From the NCBI RefSeq assembly GCF_031426495.1, contig NZ_JANPLK010000027.1:82892-146891 (forward strand): a DNA stretch of 64,000 nucleotides, read 5' to 3'. Shown here piece after piece: positions 1 through 9,050 of this stretch. The notes under the pieces are model-generated. The model was not told the DNA's origin. It saw only the letters and a program-made list of their open reading frames with translations, and did no database searches. Every line of letters begins with the position of its first letter. Position 1 is the first letter of the stretch. This stretch comes from Gemmatimonas sp. Lineage in GTDB: Bacteria > Gemmatimonadota > Gemmatimonadetes > Gemmatimonadales > Gemmatimonadaceae. The position numbers and the translations under genes are program-made.

Positions 1-273
1 CTCAGCTATCTCGGCCTCGGCATCCAAGCACCACAAGCCAGCTGGGGCACGATTCTTCGCGATGGCGCCGGCGTGGTGCAGACTGAATGGTGGCTGTCCC
101 TCTTCCCCGGACTGGCTACCGTCTTCGCCGTTCTCGCCTGCAATGCTGTCGGCGATGCCTTGCGCGAGCGGTTCGCACCGAATCACGTTCCGAGTCCCGA
201 CGCTGCACCCGCCCACGTTCCCGGGGTGGCGTCGCCCCCCGCCCTATCCTCTTCCCGTACCGTGCGCCCGTGA
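1..273 (+). CDS. Oligo/dipeptide ABC transporter permease, C-terminal fragment (DppC/OppC type)
   Basis: Only the last 90 residues are present; the gene begins before the window. The opening stretch LSYLGLGIQAPQASWGTIL followed by a TEWWLSLFPGLA segment and a final hydrophobic helix (TVFAVLACNAVGDALRER) is the typical C-terminus of the second permease subunit of peptide ABC importers, where LGLGxxxPxxxWG lies in the coupling region facing the ATPases. It would form an inner-membrane channel with a DppB-type partner upstream of the window. The stop codon (271-273) overlaps the GTG start of the next ATPase gene in a GTGA arrangement, so the two are translationally coupled. The last 30 residues after ALRERF are Pro/Ala-rich and not conserved in the family. 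Confidence 0.9.
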   Translation, partial: LSYLGLGIQAPQASWGTILRDGAGVVQTEWWLSLFPGLATVFAVLACNAVGDALRERFAPNHVPSPDAAPAHVPGVASPPALSSSRTVRP

Positions 274-1316
274 CGATTTCTGCCACACGCGACTCGACAA
301 CCGCGCCCGATCGTCCGTTGCTCGATGTGCATGCGCTACAGATCGCCTTTCCCGCAGGCAACAGCGTGGCGCGCGCGGTCGACGGGGTTTCGTTCACCGT
401 CGCCCGCGGCGAAACGGTCTGCCTGGTCGGTGAATCCGGATGCGGGAAGTCGCTGACGGCGCTGTCACTGCTCCGCTTGGTGCCACCGCCGGGCCGCATC
501 GAGTCGGGAAGCCGGATCATGTTCGATGGCGGCGACGTGCTGACGCTCGATGACGAGCGACTGCGTGACATTCGCGGTCAGCACATGGCCATGATCTTCC
601 AGGAGCCGATGACGGCGCTCAATCCCGTCCTCACGGTTGGTGACCAGATCGCGGAAGTGCTGCGCGTGCACACGAAGCTCTCGCGCCAGGAAACCTGGTC
701 GCGCACGGTAGACATGCTCGCTCAGGTCGGCATCGCCGACGCGGCGGCGCGCGCCAAGCAGTATCCGCATGAACTCTCCGGCGGCATGCGCCAACGCGTG
801 ATGATCGCGATGGCCCTCATCATGTCCCCCAAGCTGGTCATCGCCGATGAACCGACGACCGCCCTCGACGTCACGATTCAGGCCCAAATTCTCGAGCTGC
901 TGCGCGATCTGCGCGCGCGCACGGGCATGGCGCTGCTGCTGATCACTCACGATCTGGGCGTCGTGGCCGAAATGGCGTCGCGCGTGATCGTGATGTATGC
1001 CGGCCGCGTGGTCGAGGAAGCGAACGTGGAAGATCTGTTCTCGGCGCCGAGCCATCCGTACACCGAGGGACTGCTGGCGGCGATACCAAAGCTAGGGCAG
1101 GAAGAAGCGCGCCTGCAGACGATTGCCGGGTCGGTGCCCCCGCCGACCGCGCTGCCCAGTGGCTGTACGTTTCGCGACCGATGTCCGTATGCGTTCGAGC
1201 GCTGTGCGACGGAGGAGCCGGCCCTGTTGCAGGTGGGGTCGGCCCATCGGGCGCGCTGCCATCTGATCGAAGAGCCGACACGACGCGCCACACGTCACGA
1301 GGTCGTGCGCACATGA
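270..1316 (+). CDS. oppD: Oligopeptide ABC transporter ATPase, OppD/DppD type
   Basis: A 348-residue ATP-hydrolysing subunit of a peptide importer. Walker A is GESGCGKS, the ABC signature is LSGGMRQRV, Walker B is LVIADEPTTALD and the H-loop lies in LLITHDLGVVAE. The C-terminal region has the oligopeptide-specific extension with spaced cysteines (CTFRDRCPYAFERC), the OppD/DppD iron-sulfur-like motif. I chose GTG at 270 because it overlaps the permease stop as GTGA and gives a family-length N-terminus; an earlier in-frame start at 87 would lie inside the permease gene. The 3' end overlaps the next ATPase gene by ATGA (1313-1316). The substrate class, di- or oligopeptides, is inferred from the family and from the POT transporter downstream. 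The exact member (Opp versus Dpp) cannot be told from sequence alone. Confidence 0.93.
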   Translation: MTISATRDSTTAPDRPLLDVHALQIAFPAGNSVARAVDGVSFTVARGETVCLVGESGCGKSLTALSLLRLVPPPGRIESGSRIMFDGGDVLTLDDERLRDIRGQHMAMIFQEPMTALNPVLTVGDQIAEVLRVHTKLSRQETWSRTVDMLAQVGIADAAARAKQYPHELSGGMRQRVMIAMALIMSPKLVIADEPTTALDVTIQAQILELLRDLRARTGMALLLITHDLGVVAEMASRVIVMYAGRVVEEANVEDLFSAPSHPYTEGLLAAIPKLGQEEARLQTIAGSVPPPTALPSGCTFRDRCPYAFERCATEEPALLQVGSAHRARCHLIEEPTRRATRHEVVRT

Positions 1317-2317
1317 GCACCACGCCGCTGCTCGAGGTGCGCAACCTCACCAAGCATTTCCCCATTCGCACGGGCCTGCTCCAGCGCGTCACCGGCGCGG
1401 TCAAGGCGGTGGACGGCGTCTCGTTCGATGTGCACGCGGGCGAGACCCTCGCGCTCGTCGGTGAATCGGGGTGCGGCAAGACCACCACCGGCCGCTCAAT
1501 CCTGCGTCTCATTGAGCCGACGTCGGGCTCCGTGCGCTTCGATGGGACCGATGTGCTGGCACTGCGCGGCGAAACGCTGCGCCGCATGCGACGACGTATG
1601 CAGATCATTTTTCAGGATCCCTACGGCTCGCTCAATCCGCGCATGACGGTCGGTGCCGCGATCAAGGAAGGGCTGATCGTGCATGGTCTCGCCGAGGGCA
1701 GCGCTGCCGACCGTCGCGTGTCCACCTTGCTCGACGAAGTCGGCCTGCGCCCGGAATATGCGGCGCGCTATCCGCACGAATTCTCCGGCGGCCAGCGTCA
1801 GCGTATTGGCATCGCGCGCGCACTGGCCGTCGAACCGTCGTTCATCGTGTGTGACGAACCCGTGTCCGCGCTCGACGTGAGCGTGCAGGCCCAAGTCGTG
1901 AACCTGCTGCGCGATCTGCAGCGGGAACGCGGCCTCTCGTACCTCTTCATCGCGCACGATCTCGCCGTCGTCGCGCACATGGCGGATCGCGTGGCCGTGA
2001 TGTATCTCGGTCGGATCGTGGAACTCGCGCCGCGTCGCACGATCTTCAGCACCCCGCTGATGCCGTACACGCAGGCGCTGCTGTCGGCCGTGCCGGTGCC
2101 CGACCCCACCGCCAAGCGCCAGCGCATTCTGCTGCCGGGTGATCCGCCGTCGCCGGCGAATCCGCCGAGCGGCTGCGTCTTTCATCCGCGGTGTCCGAAT
2201 CCGCGCAAGGATGCGGAGTGCACGCGCGTCGTCCCGCCGCTCGAAGAGAAATCACCCGGGCACTTCGTGGCCTGTATCAAGCAGCCGCTTCTCCACCTTT
2301 CATCCAACGCGTCGTGA
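1313..2317 (+). CDS. oppF: Oligopeptide ABC transporter ATPase, OppF/DppF type
   Basis: The second, 334-residue ATPase subunit of the peptide importer. Visible motifs are Walker A GESGCGKTT, signature FSGGQRQRI, Walker B FIVCDEPVSALD and H-loop IAHDLAVV. The C-terminal oligopeptide extension with SGCVFHPRCPNP and later cysteines is present. The ATG at 1313 overlaps the upstream stop as ATGA, and the coding region continues to 2317, where its stop overlaps the GTG of the POT transporter gene (GTGA). The chain of overlaps shows a single operon: permease, OppD, OppF, POT symporter. OppF normally pairs with OppD as a heterodimer below the two permeases. No substrate-binding protein is visible in the window; it may lie upstream. 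Confidence 0.93.
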   Translation: MSTTPLLEVRNLTKHFPIRTGLLQRVTGAVKAVDGVSFDVHAGETLALVGESGCGKTTTGRSILRLIEPTSGSVRFDGTDVLALRGETLRRMRRRMQIIFQDPYGSLNPRMTVGAAIKEGLIVHGLAEGSAADRRVSTLLDEVGLRPEYAARYPHEFSGGQRQRIGIARALAVEPSFIVCDEPVSALDVSVQAQVVNLLRDLQRERGLSYLFIAHDLAVVAHMADRVAVMYLGRIVELAPRRTIFSTPLMPYTQALLSAVPVPDPTAKRQRILLPGDPPSPANPPSGCVFHPRCPNPRKDAECTRVVPPLEEKSPGHFVACIKQPLLHLSSNAS

Positions 2318-3849
2318 CGCCTTCATCACACCCTTCGCAGGACCGCGCGTTCTTCGGTCATCCGCGCGGCCTCGGTCTGCTCTTCATGACCGAGATGTGG
2401 GAGCGCTTCTCTTTCTACGGACTGCGCCCGCTGTTGGTGTTGTTCATGGCAGCGGCACTCGCCGACGGCGGCTTCGGCTTCGATCGTCCCGCAGCGTCGG
2501 CCATCGTCGGCATCTATGCCGCGTCGGTGTATCTCGCGTCGCTACCCGGTGGCTGGATCGCCGACCGTTGGCTTGGGCTCCGTCGCTCGATCCTGATCGG
2601 GGCGATGCTGATCACGTCGGGACACCTGTCCATTGGTATCTCGGGCCTGGCCGGAGCGGGCGTGGGCAAGATTTTCTTCTTCCTCGGCCTCGTGCTGATC
2701 GTGCTCGGCACCGGACTGCTCAAGCCGAACATTTCGGCCATCGTCGGTGATCTCTACCCCGAAGGCGGCGCGCGTCGTGATGCCGGCTTCTCGATCTTCT
2801 ACATGGGTATCAACACGGGCGCCTTCATCGGGCAGCTGGTCACAGGCTATCTCGGTGAGCGGGTCAGCTGGCACTGGGGCTTCGGCGCAGCTGGCGTCGG
2901 CATGCTTTGCGGCTTGCTCATGTTCTGGCTCAAGGCGAAAGACATGCTCGGCAGCCTCGGGCAGGACATCGTGCGTGATCCCAATCCCGACGTACAGGCG
3001 AAGCGCGAAGCGCGGGTAAAAGTCCTCACGTTCAGCGGACTCTCGGTGCTGTTGAGCGTGTTCGTGCTCGCCGCGTCCGGCAGGATCACGCTCGATCCAC
3101 AAGCGATCGGCGGCGCGATGACGTTCGTCCTCGTTGGTATCGCCGTTGCGTTCTTCGGCTTCCTGTTCGCGTTCGGCGGGCTCACGCGCGATGAAAAACT
3201 GCGCTCCGGCGTGATCTTCGTGCTATTCGCGTTTGCCGCGATCTTCTGGGCCGCGTTCGAACAGGCGCCGACCTCGCTACAGCTGTTCGCCAACGACTTT
3301 ACGGACCGCAATCTCTTCGGCTTCGAGATTCCCGCCACGTGGTTTCAGTCGGTGAACTCGGCGTTCATCATCCTCTTTTCGCCGGTATTCGCCGCGCTCT
3401 GGATCATGCTGGCGAAGCGCAACATCGACCTGTCGAGTCCGGCCAAGTTCGCGCTCGGTCTCGCGCTGGCCGGTGTCGGCTTTCTCGTCATGGTGTTCGC
3501 CGCCAACCGCGTCGTCGCCAGCGGTGGATCGGTGCTCGTGTCGCCGTGGTGGCTCATCATCAGTTACATGTTCCAGACCTTGGGCGAGCTGTTCGTGAGC
3601 CCGGTTGGTCTGTCATCGATGACGAAACTGGCCCCGCGACGCTATGTCGGACAGATGATGGGCATCTGGTTCCTGGCCACGTCGGTTGGGAATCTGGTCG
3701 CCGGCCTCGTGGGCGGACACGTCGATCCCACGAAGCTCGACCAGACGCCGCTCGTGTTCACCGGCACCGCCATCGCGCTCTTCGGCGCCACCGTGATTCT
3801 GGCGTTGATGATCGTGCCGATTCGCCGCCTGATGGCCACGGCGAAATAA
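2314..3849 (+). CDS. POT/PTR family proton-coupled peptide transporter
   Basis: A 511-residue inner-membrane protein with about 12-14 hydrophobic helices. It carries the hallmark motifs of proton-dependent oligopeptide transporters: the ExxERFxYYG-type motif (EMWERFSFYG) on helix 1 and the PTR2 motif FSIFYMGINTGAFIG. A further conserved stretch is GGWIADRWLG. Such proteins import di- and tripeptides with protons. GTG at 2314 is chosen because it overlaps the oppF stop by GTGA and leaves a short hydrophilic N-terminus before the first helix. Coupling to the ABC ATPases means the cell expresses an ATP-driven and a proton-driven peptide importer together, an unusual but sensible pairing. The stop is followed after 20 bases by the end of a gene on the opposite strand, so this is the end of the operon. 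Confidence 0.92.
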   Translation: MTPSSHPSQDRAFFGHPRGLGLLFMTEMWERFSFYGLRPLLVLFMAAALADGGFGFDRPAASAIVGIYAASVYLASLPGGWIADRWLGLRRSILIGAMLITSGHLSIGISGLAGAGVGKIFFFLGLVLIVLGTGLLKPNISAIVGDLYPEGGARRDAGFSIFYMGINTGAFIGQLVTGYLGERVSWHWGFGAAGVGMLCGLLMFWLKAKDMLGSLGQDIVRDPNPDVQAKREARVKVLTFSGLSVLLSVFVLAASGRITLDPQAIGGAMTFVLVGIAVAFFGFLFAFGGLTRDEKLRSGVIFVLFAFAAIFWAAFEQAPTSLQLFANDFTDRNLFGFEIPATWFQSVNSAFIILFSPVFAALWIMLAKRNIDLSSPAKFALGLALAGVGFLVMVFAANRVVASGGSVLVSPWWLIISYMFQTLGELFVSPVGLSSMTKLAPRRYVGQMMGIWFLATSVGNLVAGLVGGHVDPTKLDQTPLVFTGTAIALFGATVILALMIVPIRRLMATAK

Positions 3850-3869
3850 CCACGAGTAACGGCGAGTGC

Positions 3870-5639
3870 TTACGGCCAGGTGAAGAGGCTGGACGGGGCG
3901 GTACGCTCGCGTCCAGCCTGCACATCGCGCGGCTCGTTCCAGAACACACGCGAACGGTCGACACTGGAGAAGCGCACTTCGAATCGACGCTGCGGATCGG
4001 CGCTGATCGGCAGCGCGAAGTCCACGCGCCACAGTCGCCGCGAACGCGGCGGCACCGCGGCCAGCACCGACACGCCAACCGCCCCGCGCCATGGCGTCGA
4101 GAGGGAGTACGGCACCGACGGATCCGCCCACAGTCGACCGGCTTCGGCAAATCCGGCGAAGCCCACATCGGCCACATTCAGCCGGGTGGGCACCACCAGA
4201 CGCTGCTCGGCGCGCAAGACCAGACGACGTGCGCCGGCTTGACGCGACGCCCGGTGGCCCATGATGCCGCCCTCGCGATCGGCGAGCGACAGCTGGAAGG
4301 GCACGCGCATGTCGCGACCGGCGCTCCACTCCGTCTCCACGACGGAGGTCTGTCGCACGGCCGGACGGAAGTACCAGGCGAGCCGTCCGCTCGTGACAAA
4401 GTTGTCCCACGCCTTGGCGTCGCGATCGTACCGCGCCTCGGTGACCGCCTGCAGACCGACGAAGCTGCGCGTGCCGCCGAATCCGCCATACAGATTGGCC
4501 GCCACGAAATGATCGCGATCGCGGGCCTGCCGCACGACGATCGAACGACCGGCGACGAGTCCGAGTTGCATACCGACGCGAACGTCCTGCGCGCCGGTGA
4601 GGGCGTCGAAGCCTTGCACCTGCACGAACCGAATCGCACGCACGCCCAGCAGCGCGTTGGCGCGCACGACGCGCTGCGGCCGGAAGGTCGGCACCGCGAC
4701 GGCGGTCGTATCCGCGATAACACCGTCGCGCGTGAGCAATAACGACTGTTCGTCGGTGCGCTGCACTTCGCGCGTGAGCGATGCCCCGAGCAGTTTGAGT
4801 CGACCGACCGGACCGAGACGCGAAACGGCGCCGACGTTCGCGAATTCGCGACGCACCGTCAGGGCATTGCGCGGCAGATCGCCGCGCCGGAACTCCATCG
4901 GTTCACGCGTGCCACCCAGGCCGCCAATCCACGCGTACCGCTGCAGGTCGGTGTAGTATGGCCGGACCAGCTCGAGCCGCATGTCCTGTCCGAACCGATT
5001 GCGCTGGGCGGAGAACCGAAATTCGTTTCGCCCGCGTCCGAAGGCGTAGTTCGCGAGGTCGACACCCAACAGATCGTTGTACGCGCGGCCGTCGCGCCAG
5101 TTGATCGCCGCCAGCGTGGCCGATCCGCCAAGGTTCGAGTCACCGAAGCGCATGCCGCGCACCAGCGGCGATTTCGATTGCAGCGTCGGCTCGAAGACCA
5201 GGCTGAAGTCGTCACGGGTCTCGACTTCGAGCCGCACACCACCGGCCTCGTCGTCGAACACCCGGATGCGGGCATCCACCAGAAAGGGCTGCGCACGCAG
5301 AATGCGCTCCGACTCGGCGCGGCGGATCTGATTGCACGCATCGCCCACTTTCATCAGCAGGAAGCGGCGCACCACGTCGTCGCGTGTGTTCGCATGCGTC
5401 CGCCGGACGGTTCGGCGCACCCACTCGAGACGCGTTGGCAGACGGTCCGTGAACGGAGGCTGCGTAATGACGATGATGTCGCTGATCGGCTGCCCCGCGC
5501 ACCCCGTCACCGGCAAGCGGCCGCGACTCGAGACCGGCGGCTGCTTTTGTCCGTTGGCGCGCACCTCCTGAGCCGCCGCGGCGCACCACGGCAGAGCAGC
5601 GGCCAACAAGACCCCGGATATCACACGGCGGTGGGTCAC
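3870..5639 (-). CDS. BamA/TamA-like outer-membrane beta-barrel protein
   Basis: A 589-residue exported protein. It starts at GTG (5639-5637) with a Sec-type signal peptide ending near AAAAQE. The N-terminal part (roughly residues 45-140) resembles POTRA-type sequence, with VKxGDxxxxxRxxESERILRAQPF, the pattern seen in BamA/TamA and other Omp85-related proteins. The remainder is rich in alternating aromatic/polar strands (for example RNEFRFSAQRNRFGQDMRLE) as expected for a barrel. It does not end in the usual C-terminal Phe/Trp but in FTWP. The start overlaps the stop of the upstream coiled-coil gene by GTGA, so both are co-expressed. Role in outer-membrane assembly or lipid export is possible; the substrate cannot be named. 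It is shorter than BamA (about 800 residues) and shows probably one or two POTRA units. Confidence 0.75.
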   Translation of the reverse strand: MTHRRVISGVLLAAALPWCAAAAQEVRANGQKQPPVSSRGRLPVTGCAGQPISDIIVITQPPFTDRLPTRLEWVRRTVRRTHANTRDDVVRRFLLMKVGDACNQIRRAESERILRAQPFLVDARIRVFDDEAGGVRLEVETRDDFSLVFEPTLQSKSPLVRGMRFGDSNLGGSATLAAINWRDGRAYNDLLGVDLANYAFGRGRNEFRFSAQRNRFGQDMRLELVRPYYTDLQRYAWIGGLGGTREPMEFRRGDLPRNALTVRREFANVGAVSRLGPVGRLKLLGASLTREVQRTDEQSLLLTRDGVIADTTAVAVPTFRPQRVVRANALLGVRAIRFVQVQGFDALTGAQDVRVGMQLGLVAGRSIVVRQARDRDHFVAANLYGGFGGTRSFVGLQAVTEARYDRDAKAWDNFVTSGRLAWYFRPAVRQTSVVETEWSAGRDMRVPFQLSLADREGGIMGHRASRQAGARRLVLRAEQRLVVPTRLNVADVGFAGFAEAGRLWADPSVPYSLSTPWRGAVGVSVLAAVPPRSRRLWRVDFALPISADPQRRFEVRFSSVDRSRVFWNEPRDVQAGRERTAPSSLFTWP

Positions 5640-6256
5640 TTGCCCATTCGGCGCTTGAGGTCCGCCAATCGCTGCTCGGCGTCTGCCTCGCGCTCGGCGC
5701 GCGTGCGACGAACTGGTGAGAGCAGGGGGTCCGTCATCGGGTCCGTCATCGAGTCGTCCAACGCGCTGTCTCCGTCCACCGTGCCGCCGTGTTCGAGAGA
5801 CGACTCGGCCGGGATGTCGTCCGACGCCATCGGTTCCTCGGCCGCGGCCGTGTTCGACCGCGCACCGGGAGCGACACCGGACAGAATCATGCGCAGTTCC
5901 CCCGCCATGTCTTCGTAGTCGCGCTCAGCGAGGGAGAGTTCGTGTTGCTGCACCATCTGTTTGGTCTCGAGCATCGAGACGCGTTCTTGATGCTGCACCG
6001 CAAAGCGCTCGGCGATCGCGACCGTTTCCTCATCGTTGATCTGCGCGGCCAATCCCTGTCGGCGGCGCACCGTGTCGAGTTCCGCGCGCTCCGAGGCCAG
6101 ACGCGTATTCGTCGTCGCGAGCGACGCACGAAGGTCGTTGAGCCCCAGCTTCGCGTGCACAAGCGCGTCGCGCATGGCCTGCGTTGCCGTGCGGCGTTCA
6201 TCTGGATCAAGGCGCGTGGAAAATCCGCGCAAGGCGTCGCGTAGCGGTTCGAACAT
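5636..6256 (-). CDS. Coiled-coil protein of unknown function
   Basis: A 206-residue soluble protein that I do not recognise. Residues about 20-125 are strongly helical and heptad-like (ALVHAKLGLNDLRASLATTN, then LASERAELDTVRRRQGLAAQ) and predict a long coiled coil. Residues 126-180 are acidic and Ser/Thr/Asp-rich and probably disordered (DPMTDPLLSP). The C-terminus returns to a basic helix (AEREADAEQRLADLKRRMGK). There is no signal peptide. It overlaps the BamA-like gene by 4 bases and begins 55 bases after the end of the preceding minus-strand gene, so it probably belongs to a three-gene unit. The arrangement recalls PspA/IM30-type helical proteins, but I see no decisive family motif and leave the function open. 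Confidence 0.7.
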   Translation of the reverse strand: MFEPLRDALRGFSTRLDPDERRTATQAMRDALVHAKLGLNDLRASLATTNTRLASERAELDTVRRRQGLAAQINDEETVAIAERFAVQHQERVSMLETKQMVQQHELSLAERDYEDMAGELRMILSGVAPGARSNTAAAEEPMASDDIPAESSLEHGGTVDGDSALDDSMTDPMTDPLLSPVRRTRAEREADAEQRLADLKRRMGK

Positions 6257-6311
6257 GGGCGGGAAGGAGATCGGGGAAACTACCCGTCGTGCGCCCGAAG
6301 GATAATCGGGG

Positions 6312-7043
6312 CTAGCTGGAAGCCCGCCACCGCGTGTCGTCGCGCACCTGGCGCATCAGACGTTCGGGCGTGTGCACGTTGGGAAACAGCAAGCGGTCGC
6401 TCACGCGGTTCAGCGCCACCCGCAACCGAGGAAATCGCTCGGCCGCCGCGGCGAAGAGTGGGGTCAGACCATGCTCACCCGCCAGCCGATGGTCGGCGGC
6501 AAGCCGAAAGCCCCGCTGTCCCATCGTTTCGAAATACCCCAGATCAGGTCCGCCTCGACGCCAACGCCGCTGTTCGATGTGATCGGGAAAGAGCCCGCTC
6601 AGCCACAACGCATAGTTGCCCAGATGCGCTCGGGCCAGGAAGCTCCTCGACGCGTCGCCGCTCTCGAGATCGTCGCCGAGCGAAGCGAGCGTGTCGTACG
6701 TCGCGTCGTCGTGCTCGGCGATCTGCCGTGCCCGCTGCCGCAGCCCGAAGTGAAGCAGGATTGAGGCCACGTAGTCGGCGATCGGGCGATCCTCTTCGCC
6801 GGCCGTGCGCAGCGCGTGCCGAACCAGCACGTAGGTGAAGAGTGGCCACGAGGCGTGGGCACCCTGCCGCGCGCCCAGGAGCCCCTCCAGCAGCCGCGGA
6901 TCGTCCAGGAGCGCATCCAGTCCTTCATCGAGCAGTTTGGCCTCGGCGTCGTCCTGGGCGCGGCCGGAACCACGCGAAACGAGCCGAACCACCAGTTGAG
7001 CATCTTCGCGTCCAAGCCGAGCGCGTGTGTTCGCGAGAATCAT
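6312..7043 (-). CDS. Conserved-looking hypothetical protein, helical
   Basis: A 243-residue cytoplasmic protein with no recognised family. It lacks a signal peptide or membrane helix. It looks mostly alpha-helical, with segments such as AEAKLLDEGLDALLDDPRLL, TYVLVRHALRTAGEEDRPIA and SILLHFGLRQRARQIAEHDD. The start ATG (7043-7041) is supported by a strong Shine-Dalgarno on the minus strand, AAGGAGG at 7057-7051, seven bases upstream. It is the first gene of the minus-strand unit leading to the coiled-coil and BamA-like genes, and it is divergent from the glycosyltransferase gene with a 141-base gap. Codon use is like its neighbours. Confidence 0.75.
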   Translation of the reverse strand: MILANTRARLGREDAQLVVRLVSRGSGRAQDDAEAKLLDEGLDALLDDPRLLEGLLGARQGAHASWPLFTYVLVRHALRTAGEEDRPIADYVASILLHFGLRQRARQIAEHDDATYDTLASLGDDLESGDASRSFLARAHLGNYALWLSGLFPDHIEQRRWRRGGPDLGYFETMGQRGFRLAADHRLAGEHGLTPLFAAAAERFPRLRVALNRVSDRLLFPNVHTPERLMRQVRDDTRWRASS

Positions 7044-7116
7044 GGCGCATCCTCCTTGATTTCACGTACCCCGATCTCCTCTCGCCGGAAACGCTCCGCC
7101 GGAGGCCTCTCTCTGT

Positions 7117-7122
7117 TATTAT
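7117..7122 (+). promoter_or_regulatory. Possible -10 element for the glycosyltransferase gene
   Basis: TATTAT lies in the 141-base divergent gap, about 60 bases before the GTG start of the glycosyltransferase. It differs from the sigma-70 -10 consensus by one base. No convincing -35 hexamer is visible at the usual spacing, so this is a weak call. Confidence 0.3.
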
Positions 7123-7184
7123 CGGACGCACACCAGTACGCCAGCGTTTTTTCGGCTGGCTCGCGCGTCCCGTTACCGGCTCCT

Positions 7185-9050
7185 GTGCTCTACCTCGCCA
7201 TTCCCGCACACAATGAGGTCGCCACCATCGGCGTCCTGCTTTGGCGGATCCGCACCGTGCTCGCTGAGTTTCCTCGCGAGTACGAGGTCGTCGTGTACGA
7301 TGATGCGAGCTCCGACGAAACGGCGGAGGTGGCGGAGCAGTACGCGCACGCGATGCCCGTCACCGTGCTCCGCGGGACGGCGCACGTGGGATATGCCGGC
7401 GCTCTCGACGCGCTGATCCGGCATGTCTCCGCGCAGACGCGCTATCCGCGTCGCGACGCCATGCTGCTCGTGCAGGGTGACTTCACCGATCCGCCGGGCA
7501 TCGTGCCCGAGTTCGCGCGTCGCTTCGAAGGCGGTGCCGACCTCGTGGTCGGCGAGCGGATGGTCGTGGCTGACGCGCCGGTGCCGGTTCGCCGGTTGTT
7601 CAAGGCGGCGCATTGGGCCATGCGCCTATTCGTGCGCGTCGACGGCGTGAATGACCTCACGGCCTCGATGCGCCTGATCCGGATTTCCGCGCTGCGTGAT
7701 CTCGTACGCCAGGCTGGCTCCGAGCCGATCTGCGTCGGTGATTCGTGGACGGCGAACGCCGATCTGCTGCTCAAACTGGTGCCGCTGGCCCGTCGGGTGG
7801 AGTCCGTCCCGATGGAGCCGACCTACGGCGTGCGCATGCGCGATACGCGCCGCGTGGCAATGCGTGATGCCCTCGCCGCCCTCAAATGGGCCTGGGGAGC
7901 GCGCGGCCGACGTGCCGTGGCCGGATCGGCCGCCGACGCCGCAGGAGACGCGGAACGCCGTCCACCGCGCGGAGTCGCGGCCGCCGGCAAGCGCCGCGAA
8001 GAAACAGAACTCTCGGTCGAAAAGCTGCGTGAGCGTGTGCGTGACCGGCCGCGTATCGAGGACGAAGAGTCCTTCAACGGTCGGCGCGAAGGGCGGCGGC
8101 GCGAGCGTGAACGAGCGAAGGGCGAGCGTCCCGTCGACGAGCCGAGCGAGGCGCCCTCTGGTATTGTCGCGCAGCGCGACGTGGAGAGCGACGTGGACCG
8201 CGTGGTGGAGCGCGCAGCGGAAAAGCCGGCCACTGAATCCCGGCCGCTGCGCGCCGAGCGTCCGGAGCGCCCAAAGCGCCCACGTGCCGAGACCAACGAC
8301 GGCGAGGCCAAGCCAGCGCGCCCCGAGCGCCTGCCGCGTGGTGAGCGTCCGGCGAAGAGCAGTGCGCCGCGTCCACCTCGACGCGGACGCGAGGAATCGC
8401 GATCGCCGTTCAGCGATCCATCGGTTGAGCTCGAGGATCCGTTCGCGGCTCCGTCGGCAAAGCGCGATGGACCCGAGCGTGCGCTCGAACGTGCGCTCGG
8501 CCCTGTGGATGCCATCGAGCCGTCGCCGGACGCGCGTGATGATGAGAGTGGTGACGACGCCGACACGGGCGACGGTGATGCCTTCGAGGCTGGCGACGGT
8601 GCTGGCGGAATCGAGGGAGACGAAAGTGCCGCGCCGCGCAAGAAGCGCCGGCGCAACCGTCGTTCACGTCGCGGCCGTACCAAGAAGGACGGCACGGCAG
8701 ATGATGGCGCGTCCGAGGAAGGCGCCGAAGCCGACGCCGACTCGTCGAGCGCGTCCCCCCCGGGTGACATCGACTCGGACCTTCCCGTGGCAGGCGCTCC
8801 GCCCCGTTCGCGCACTCGTGCGCCGAAAGCAGACACGGAAGACGGCGACAGCTACAGCGACGGCGATGCCGGCGATGGCGACGAGGCACTGGCCGACGGG
8901 GACGAATCGGATCTCGATAGCGCGGCGCGCGCGCGGCGGCGTGGACGCCGCGGACGGCGCGGCGGTGCGCGACGGTCGCGCGGACGGCGCGACAAGGACG
9001 GCGGGGACGGCGGCGAGCCGGAGAGCGGCAGCGCGGGCTCGGAAGGCTGA
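7185..9050 (+). CDS. Family 2 glycosyltransferase with long charged, disordered C-terminal tail
   Basis: A 621-residue protein in two very different halves. Residues 1-240 form a GT-A family 2 glycosyltransferase: it opens VLYLAIPAHNE (the nucleotide-binding start of the fold), then VVVYDDASSDET, and has the acidic metal-site region VQGDFTDPP. The acceptor and sugar are unknown; polyprenyl-phosphate or polysaccharide substrates are typical. Residues 245-621 are low complexity, first basic/acidic with RERERAKGERP-like runs, then an Asp/Glu/Gly-rich stretch, with two strongly basic blocks (KKRRRNRRSRRGRTKK near residue 486 and RRRGRRGRRGGARRSRGRR near residue 585). Basic blocks of this kind resemble RNA-binding or membrane-tethering tails. 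GTG at 7185 is chosen because the conserved fold begins immediately there; no clear ribosome site precedes it. No stop or frameshift separates the halves. Confidence 0.75.
   Translation: MLYLAIPAHNEVATIGVLLWRIRTVLAEFPREYEVVVYDDASSDETAEVAEQYAHAMPVTVLRGTAHVGYAGALDALIRHVSAQTRYPRRDAMLLVQGDFTDPPGIVPEFARRFEGGADLVVGERMVVADAPVPVRRLFKAAHWAMRLFVRVDGVNDLTASMRLIRISALRDLVRQAGSEPICVGDSWTANADLLLKLVPLARRVESVPMEPTYGVRMRDTRRVAMRDALAALKWAWGARGRRAVAGSAADAAGDAERRPPRGVAAAGKRREETELSVEKLRERVRDRPRIEDEESFNGRREGRRRERERAKGERPVDEPSEAPSGIVAQRDVESDVDRVVERAAEKPATESRPLRAERPERPKRPRAETNDGEAKPARPERLPRGERPAKSSAPRPPRRGREESRSPFSDPSVELEDPFAAPSAKRDGPERALERALGPVDAIEPSPDARDDESGDDADTGDGDAFEAGDGAGGIEGDESAAPRKKRRRNRRSRRGRTKKDGTADDGASEEGAEADADSSSASPPGDIDSDLPVAGAPPRSRTRAPKADTEDGDSYSDGDAGDGDEALADGDESDLDSAARARRRGRRGRRGGARRSRGRRDKDGGDGGEPESGSAGSEG

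Noticed and set aside
3339..4742. 467-codon plus-strand frame spanning the end of the POT gene and the barrel gene
   Set aside because: It is antisense or out of frame to two well-supported genes.
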